Shown: in pieces, positions 56,844 to 64,000 of the stretch
How the letters are laid out: each line of letters starts with the position of its first letter
Numbering within the stretch: the stretch's first letter is position 1
Source: Lamellibrachia columna
Taxonomy: Eukaryota; Annelida; Polychaeta; Sabellida; Siboglinidae
Direction: 5' to 3'
Assembly: GCA_963662155.1 (NCBI GenBank)
Contig: OY759263.1
Location: 1,285,095 to 1,349,094, forward strand
DNA: 64,000 nt
Notes under the pieces: model-generated
Told to the model about the DNA's origin: nothing
The model's database searches: none
Seen by the model: only the letters and a program-made list of their open reading frames with translations
Made by a program: the position numbers and the translations under genes

Positions 56844-57904
56844 CCTGATGGAAGAATTTATGACCAACAATATGAGTCACTCAGTGCTGCCCCTGGCAAC
56901 CATTCAATGACATTTGTTGTTCCACCCGACTATTGACACTGGCTGCCTTGATGCAAGCAATGAAGGTGTTCCTGTCAGAGTGTAATGACACGGCAGCTAT
57001 GTGTGATAGTGACAGTCAGTGTTGCTCGCATGCCTTACATCATTGCTTTGGAGGGACCTCAACCCAGCCTAGACCAGAGCTTCGTGCAATTTGCAGAAAT
57101 GCTTAATTATTGTCATTTTCTGTGCCAAAATTAGCCTTCTCTGTCAAGAAAATTGTATATTTGTATAGATGTTTTTACAGTAGTTACAATGTATAACCAC
57201 GATGTATAACCAGATGTATTATTAACTGTAAAAGGAAAAAATGTCTGTGGCAAAAAGATATAGACTTTGTATCTTTCTTCTTGTTTATTAGTTATGTTTT
57301 AACAGAAACAATCTTAATATCCCGATATCGCACTAAGTTTGAAATTAGAATCACCTCAGCACCTTTGTCAGGCTTCGCCACATTGTTTGTCGCCTGCTTT
57401 GTAATTAATTGTAATTATAAAATCGTTCTGTGCATTACTTACGTACATCCCATTTTATTGCAAACTATGTGAGTACTATGCCACAGGCTGCTACGGATGG
57501 AGAAACTGTTGGTGGTTGGGTGAATAGCAATATCTGCGGGCTTGTTCGCACAATGGTTGGGTGAATAGCCACTGTGAATGCTGAGTCACAAGATGGACGA
57601 CGCAGTTTGACCACACAACAGAACGGTCTGGTCCACTGTTGGATCAATGTTTCTTGCTGTTTGTGGCACAATCAGCTGTGATGTCCGAGGAAGGCAGACA
57701 GATGAATGTGGTATTTACCTTTAATGTCTACTCAAGTCAGTGTACATCAATCAGTATCATAGGTAGAATATGTACATTTTTAATATCTGGATACAGTCTA
57801 ACTGATTGCTGTTGCATGCGTATCCATTACTCTATATGTATAAATTTATAACCAAGACATTGGCTTATCACAGTGATAAGACCACAGGAGACAGGCTGGC
57901 AGTG
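56844..57904 (+). other. TUBGCP5 3' UTR and downstream DNA
   Basis: Follows the stop codon. No AATAAA is found close by, so the transcript end is not placed; the first AATAAA motifs are near 58363 and 59154. A 16-bp duplication ATGGTTGGGTGAATAG-like occurs near 57520-57570. No gene seen. Confidence 0.5.
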
Positions 57905-58345
57905 GCTTGCTCACAGGACACCCTTCTGGTCACAATAACATGCTCACAGGACTCCCTTCTGGTCACGATAACATGCTCACAGGACACCCTTCTGGTCACA
58001 ATAACATGCTCACAGGACTCCCTTCTGGTCACGATAACATGCTCACAGGACACCCTTCTGGTCACAATAACATGCTCACAGGACTCCCTTCTGGTCACGA
58101 TAACATGCTCACAGGACTCCCTTCTGGTCACAATAACATGCTCACAGGACTCCCTTCTGGTCACGATAACATGCTCACAGGACTCCCTTCTGGTCACAAT
58201 AACATGCTCACAGGACTCCCTTCTGGTCACGATAACATGCTCACAGGACACCCTTCTGGTCACAATAACATGCTCACAGGACTCCATTCTGGTCACGATA
58301 ACATGCTCACAGGACACCCTTCTGGTCACGATAACATGCCAATGA
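57905..58345 (+). repeat. 33-bp minisatellite, about 13 copies
   Basis: Unit TGCTCACAGGACTCCCTTCT + GGTCACAATAACA, alternating GTCACAA and GTCACGA so the true period is often 66 bp. Degenerate relatives (GACACCAGTTGGTCACAATA) continue to about 58570. Confidence 0.95.
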
Positions 58346-58624
58346 CACTGACTGGTCACAATAAAACATGAATATGCTAATATGACACCAGTTGGTCACA
58401 ATACCACGACCAGGTTTGTATACTAATATGACACCATCTGGTCATAATAACAGGTGAATATACCAATAGGACACCAGTAAGTCACAATACCTAGTTCACC
58501 TATACAACTAATACAGGCTAGCCGCACTAACAAGTTCACATACTAATAGGACACAAGCTGGTTGCAATAACTGCAAAATACAAATATTGCAGATGTTCAT
58601 GTAAGCAAATACCTGGTCTGTACT

Positions 58625-59036
58625 GCCCTACTGTGTGTTACTGCACTGCCCTACTGGGTGTTACTGCACTGCCCTACTGGGTGTTACTGCACTGCCCTAC
58701 TGGGTGTTACTGCACTGCCCTACTGGGTGTTACTGCACTGCCCTACTGGGTGTTACTGCACTGTCCTACTGGGTGTTACTGCACTGTCCTACTGGGTGTT
58801 ACTGCACTGCCCTACTGGGTCTTACTGCACTGTCCTACTGGGTCTTACTGCACTGTCCTACTGGGTCTTACTGCACTGTCCTACTGGGTGTTACTGCACT
58901 GCCCTACTGGGTCTTACTGCACTGTCCTACTGGGTGTTACTGCACTGCCCTACTGGGTCTTACTGCACTGTCCTACTGGGTGTTACTGCACTGTCCTACT
59001 GGGCCTTACTGCACTGTCCTACTGGGTCTTACTGGG
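58625..59036 (+). repeat. 23-bp minisatellite, about 18 copies
   Basis: Unit TACTGGGTGTTACTGCACTG + CCC with GTCC and GGTCTT variants. Confidence 0.96.
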
Positions 59037-59547
59037 GAACTAGTTGTCTAACCAAAGCTGCATTTTGTGATACTTATGTTCAGAGTGACAAAGCTTTCTT
59101 GCGAATACACCTGAACTGTTGACATTCAACTGTTGACATTCACTTGATGATAGAATAAAGAACACACATTTAACAGTACAGATTAATCAGTTACACAACT
59201 GTGGGTGTTGGTTTGTTTATGCATATTTGTGTTCTCAATTATCCACAGGATAATACAGGTTAACAAACGAATAAAAAAATCATGACTCAACAATACCCCA
59301 TTTGCATCTTATGCTTTGAAATTATAAATTATGATTTCTATAACTTTCTCTGTGATCAGCTCAAGATATGAAAACCTAAATTAAAGTTCTGATAAGATAA
59401 CATCAGATAAGATAGTATGTGTAATTAATAAATTATATATATATACATTGTATATATATATGTATATATATATATATATATATACAATGCCACACAGAGT
59501 GCCGTGTTCCACAGTAATTATTTGGTTTACAGGTTATCTAAAGAGAA
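59037..59547 (+). other. AT-rich spacer with (AT)n
   Basis: Contains a TATATA-rich run at 59437-59484 in which ATACATTGTATATATATATG and its near-complement form a possible hairpin. No gene. Confidence 0.6.
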
Positions 59548-59805
59548 TTAACAAATGGCATCAACAATCTGAAGTACATACATTGTACCATTTAGTGTTC
59601 TGCCATTGACAAGACCTTCCTCATTGCACAAGTCTCCAGAGTTCCCACTGGTGATGTTAATCGTAACACTACTAAAGCTAACACGTGGTCCTGCAATTGA
59701 ATCACCTACATTCATACTCAATTTACAGTTCCATACACAACTCCAATGTCTTACGTTCACACACTTAGACACAACCTGACCAATCACATGTGTGCAACTT
59801 TCCAA
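59548..59805 (-). CDS. Possible minus-strand exon, unknown product
   Basis: An 85-codon frame ending in a stop, with varied composition: CTHVIGQVVSKC, HWSCVWNCKLSMNVGD, RVSFSSVTINITSGNSGDLC, NGRTLNGTMYVLQIVDAIC. Several cysteines and N-x-S/T sites would fit a secreted protein, but I recognise no family, and no convincing start codon or splice acceptor is visible. It could be chance. Confidence 0.25.
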   Translation of the reverse strand: MESCTHVIGQVVSKCVNVRHWSCVWNCKLSMNVGDSIAGPRVSFSSVTINITSGNSGDLCNEEGLVNGRTLNGTMYVLQIVDAIC

Positions 59806-60454
59806 AATAAATATAAAGTGTCAACCAACTTGAATGACTTGGCTGTGGCTATTATGCTCTGTGTATGAAACGCATAAAATCGAAAACTACTTCAAAACAA
59901 ATTTACAGCCACCATGTATGTATATAATATAATAAATACAAGTCCAAGGATAATTCAGACTGGATGAAGCTTCATCTGGTGTTGATATGAAATCATGTTT
60001 ATTAGACTGGTTTCTTGGGGACACTCTGTCCCAAAGAACACACATATTCTGTTCAACAGAAATCGTGTTGGATTAAAATTCCGTTTATTAGACGAGATCT
60101 TTCTCCCAAAGATGCCTCGTCAAACCAAAATCACACTTATCTAAAGGACCCCACTCTGTCCCAAAGAACTCTGAAAGTGAAATGTACATAATTACTATTC
60201 GAGTGTACGTATAGTAGATCCCACATGACTATTCCCATTGAGTATGCTACATATCTCACAGAGACATCACATACTGACTGTCAAACAAACTGACATGACC
60301 ACGGCAACATCTGATGAACTGGCCAACTATTCCTTATTCCTGCCACAGGATTGGCGACACAGTGCAACACTTTGCAGTGTAATTTGTGGCTTCTCTCGAG
60401 ACTCGCTCAGTGCTGGTCTCCTACACACCTTTAACCCACACATCCATGTTAAAC

Positions 60455-61668
60455 TATAGGGCCTATCATGTTTGTCTCTCCACAGTGTTAAACCACAGAC
60501 CCTATCATGTTTGTCTCTCCACACAGCCCTGTGTTAAACCATAGGGCCTATCATGTTTGTCTCTCCACAGTGTTAAACCACAGACCCTATCATGTTTGTC
60601 TCTCCACACAGCCCTGTGTTAAACCATAGGGCCTATCATGTTTGTCTCTCCAGTGTTAAACCACAGACCCTATCATGTTTGTCTCTCCACACAGCCCTGT
60701 GTTAAACCATAGGGCCTATCATGTTTGTCTCTCCACAGTGTTAAACCACAGACCCTATCATGTTTGTCTCTCCACACAGCCCTGTGTTAAACCACAGACC
60801 CTATCATGTTTGTCTCTCCACAGTGTTAAACCACAGACCCTATCATGTTTGTCTCTCCACACAGCCCTGTGTTAAACCATAGGGCCTATCATGTTTGTCT
60901 CTCCACAGTGTTAAACCACAGACCCTATCATGTTTGTCTCTCCACACAGCCCTGTGTTAAACCATAGGGCCTATCATGTTTGTCTCTCCACAGTGTTAAA
61001 CCACAGACCCTATCATGTTTGTCTCTCCACACAGCCCTGTGTTAAACTATAGGGCCTATCATGTTTGTCTCTCCACAGTGTTAAACCACAGACCCTATCA
61101 TGTTTGTCTCCACACAGCCCTGTGTTAAACCATAGGGCCTATCATGTTTGTCTCTCCACAGTGTTAAACCACAGACCCTATCATGTTTGTCTCTCCACAC
61201 AGCCCTGTGTTAAACCATAGACCCTATCATGTTTGTCTCTCCACAGTGTTAAACCACAGACCCTATCATGTTTGTCTCCACACAGCCCTGTGTTAAACCA
61301 TAGGGCCTATCATGTTTGTCTCTCCACAGTGTTAAACCACAGACCCTATCATGTTTGTCTCTCCACACAGCCCTGTGTTAAACCATAGACCCTATCATGT
61401 TTGTCTCTCCACAGTGTTAAACCACAGACCCTATCATGTTTGTCTCTCCACACAGCCCTGTGTTAAACCATAGGGCCTATCATGTTTGTCTCTCCACAGT
61501 GTTAAACCACAGACCCTATCATGTTTGTCTCTCCACACAGCCCTGTGTTAAACCATAGACCCTATCATGTTTGTCTCTCCACACAGCCCTGTGTTAAACC
61601 ACAGACCCTATCATGTTTGTCTCTCCACACAGCCCTGTGTTAAACCATAGGGCCTATCAAGTTTGTCT
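60455..61668 (+). repeat. Compound 39+46-bp minisatellite, about 14 periods of 85 bp
   Basis: Alternates CCATAGGGCCTATCATGTTT + GTCTCTCCACAGTGTTAAA with CCACAGACCCTATCATGTTT + GTCTCTCCACACAGCCCTGT + GTTAAA. Both halves share ATCATGTTTGTCTCTCCACA, an acceptor-like stretch. The bases 59806-60454 hold nothing certain. Confidence 0.95.
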
Positions 61669-61867
61669 CTTCACGGAGGCGGACGCAGACAATCTGGAGT
61701 GGTGCAAACAGAACAGAACCGCAGGTGTGAAAACAACTGTAGTTTCACCTATTCTCTTACTTCTGTGTATTACACAGTAAATATTTGTAATGTAATTCAT
61801 ATAGTGGTAATTTAAAGTGAAAACTCATGTGTAGTATATCCTGAGAGACTGGATAAATACTTTGCCA

Positions 61868-62862
61868 TACCCTGACAGTCTCTCTGCCTGTGACATGCCC
61901 TGCAGACGGAGAGACTGGAGTGACCCTGACAGTCTCTCTGCCTGTGACATGCCCTGCAGACGGAGAGACTGGAGTGACCCTGACAGTCTCTCTGCCTGTG
62001 ACATGCCCTGCAGACGGAGAGACTGGAGTGACCCTGACAGTCTCTCTGCCTGTGACATGCCCTGCAGACGGAGAGACTGGAGTGACCCTGACAGTCTCTC
62101 TGCCTGTGACATGCCCTGCAGACGGAGAGACTGGAGTGACCCTGACAGTCTCTCTGCCTGTGACATGCCCTGCAGACGGAGAGACTGGAGTGACCCTGAC
62201 AGTCTCTCTGCCTGTGACATGCCCTGCAGACGGAGAGACTGGAGTGACCCTGACAGTCTCTCTGCCTGTGACATGCCCTGCAGACGGAGAGACTGGAGTG
62301 ACCCTGACAGTCTCTCTGCCTGTGACATGCCCTGCAGACGGAGAGACTGGAGTGACCCTGACAGTCTCTCTGCCTGTGACATGCCCTGCAGACGGAGAGA
62401 CTGGAGTGACCCTGACAGTCTCTCTGCCTGTGACATGCCCTGCAGACGGAGAGACTGGAGTGACCCTGACAGTCTCTCTGCCTGTGACATGCCCTGCAGA
62501 CGGAGAGACTGGAGTGACCCTGACAGTCTCTCTGCCTGTGACATGCCCTGCAGACGGAGAGACTGGAGTGACCCTGACAGTCTCTCTGCCTGTGACATGC
62601 CCTGCAGACGGAGAGACTGGAGTGACCCTGACAGTCTCTCTGCCTGTGACATGCCCTGCAGACGGAGAGACTGGAGTGACCCTGACAGTCTCTCTGCCTG
62701 TGACATGCCCTGCAGACGGAGAGACTGGAGTGACCCTGACAGTCTCTCTGCCTGTGACATGCCCTGCAGACGGAGAGAATGGAGTGACCCTGACAGTCTC
62801 TCTGCCTGTGACATGCCCTGCAGACAGAGAGACTGGAGTGACCCTGACAGTCTCTCTAGGCA
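61868..62862 (+). repeat. 54-bp minisatellite, 18 copies, almost identical
   Basis: Unit GACAGTCTCTCTGCCTGTGA + CATGCCCTGCAGACGGAGAG + ACTGGAGTGACCCT. There are no length variants and only a few substitutions near the right end (GAGAATGG, AGACAGAG), so it is probably a recent expansion. A period of exactly 18 codons leaves frames open on both strands; a coding role is not supported by flanking signals. Confidence 0.96.
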
Positions 62863-62931
62863 GTTCACAAGACAAACAGAATGGCCATGTCTCTCCACAG
62901 AGAAGACAAATATGAGAGACACATACATGAG

Positions 62932-63440
62932 GCATGTGGCTACAACCAGGGCACACATGTGGCTACAACCAGGGCACACATGTGGCTACAACTAGGGCAC
63001 ACATGTGGCTACAACCAGGGCACACATGTGGCTACAACCAGGGCACACATGTGGCTACAACCAGGGCACACATGTCGCTACAACCAGGGCACACGTGTGG
63101 CTACAACCAGGGCACACGTGTGGCTACAACCAGGGCACACATGTGGCTACAACCAGGGCACACATGTGGCTACAACCAGGGCACACATGTCGCTACAACC
63201 AGGGCACACATGTCGCTACAACCAGGGCACACATGTGGCTACAACCAGGGCACACATGTCGCTACAACCAGGGCACACATGTCGCTACAACCAGGGCACA
63301 CATGTGGCTACAACCAGGGCACACATGTCGCTACAACCAGGGCACACATGTCGCTACAACCAGGGCACACATGTGGCTACAACCAGGGCACACGTGAGGC
63401 TACAACCAGGGCACACGTGTGGCTACAACCAGGCTACAAC
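62932..63440 (+). repeat. 23-bp minisatellite, about 21 copies
   Basis: Unit CATGTGGCTACAACCAGGGC + ACA with GTCGCTA and CGTGTG variants. Confidence 0.96.
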
Positions 63441-63485
63441 GAAGACATACAGACGCAGAATGGAACGTGTTGCTGTGGTGTCTGT

Positions 63486-63651
63486 CTACATGAGGAGCTG
63501 CGGGGCAGCGGCATGCATGGGTGGCTGGTCGACCGACTCGGCTTCCTGGGGAGGCAGCAACGACATTGCTGGCTGACTGTAGACATCCGTCGACACTGTC
63601 GGTGCATACGTCAGTGCTATGCCAGCTGGTGGAACAGCATTATTTGACATG
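63486..63651 (-). CDS. Possible last exon of a convergent minus-strand gene, unknown product
   Basis: The minus strand has a good acceptor, TTGCCCTGCCTTGTTGCAG|C at 63651, followed by an open frame to a stop at 63486: MSNNAVPPAGIALTYAPTVS, VYSQPAMSLLPPQEAESVDQ, PPMHAAAPQLLM. The Pro/Ala-rich, non-repetitive composition looks like a real protein tail. I recognise no family. The opposite strand is Cys/Arg/Trp-rich and less protein-like. If real, its 3' UTR would include the neighbouring 23-bp array. Confidence 0.38.
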
Positions 63652-63713
63652 CTGCAACAAGGCAGGGCAAGCAAACTGTAAGTATGTACAACACTGTTAC
63701 AAGAAAACAACAT

Positions 63714-64000
63714 TTCAATAAATAAATACTACACAAATGCACCGTAGTGTAAATCTGGTAATAGCACAACACATGTGATGTTAATAAACTAGACAATTAT
63801 TTTTTTAAATCAATTAAAACCCACAAAACATGATCTAGTAAACAAAGAGGTCATGACAGTACAATCAAATAACTGAGTCATAGTAGTCAAATTAAAAAGC
63901 AGTGGCACAAGCATTGCCAAGTGTTGTTACAAACAGTTCCAAGGATAAACATAACAATGACCAAAACAACACCAAACAGAACAGTCTTAACAACACGACA
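63714..64000. other. AT-rich end of window
   Basis: No gene or repeat recognised. Confidence 0.5.

Noticed and set aside
61757..62995. Frames of 340-400 codons over the 54-bp array as a repeat protein
   Set aside because: Four frames on both strands are equally open; no preference for one and no supported splice or start signals. Kept as a finding only.
63005..63647. Plus-strand frames of 130-237 codons at the right edge
   Set aside because: They are the 23-bp array plus a Cys/Trp/Arg-rich tail; the opposite strand of that tail is the better coding candidate.

Overview
The window is animal nuclear DNA, most likely from an invertebrate with large introns; the phylum cannot be read from the sequence. 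It carries split genes with GT-AG introns, several families of non-LTR retrotransposon, hAT-type DNA transposons, tRNA-derived SINE-like copies and many minisatellites. There is no operon, CRISPR array, rRNA or intact tRNA gene.

One gene dominates: the plus-strand orthologue of TUBGCP5 (gamma-tubulin complex component 5, GCP5). I could trace 18 exons from 5356 to the stop codon at 56841-56843. Their splice phases agree at every one of the 17 junctions, and together they give 923 codons plus stop. The vertebrate protein is about 1,020 residues, so roughly the first 130 residues and the promoter lie left of the window. Exons make up about 2.8 kb, some 4% of the sequence.

About 37 kb (close to 60%) is tandem minisatellite: around 40 arrays with unrelated units of about 20 to 85 bp. 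They lie inside introns, inside transposon remnants and on the gene's own splice junctions. Most long open frames here are artefacts of arrays whose unit length is a multiple of 3.

Layout: 1-5036, 50-bp array (upstream intron); 5356-15058, first five visible exons with arrays and an L2-type LINE remnant; 15059-28015, a 13-kb intron holding a 25-bp array that appears to be split by an 8.6-kb nested block (L1-type LINE interrupted by two hAT-like elements and a CR1-type tail); 28016-35583, five exons; 35584-40483, an intron filled by about 112 copies of a 36-bp unit that looks like a 3' splice site; 40484-48899, five exons; 48900-56843, last three exons among arrays, SINE-like copies and a CR1-type tail; 56844-64000, downstream DNA with five more arrays and two weak candidate exons on the minus strand.

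The most interesting observation is that several arrays were seeded by the gene's own splice junctions. A 37-bp array contains the 3' splice site plus the first 17 bases of exon 6. A repeat after exon 17 copies that exon's end with its donor. The exon 10 acceptor and exon start are duplicated. In another intron the acceptor of exon 14 sits inside the last monomer of a 26-bp array.
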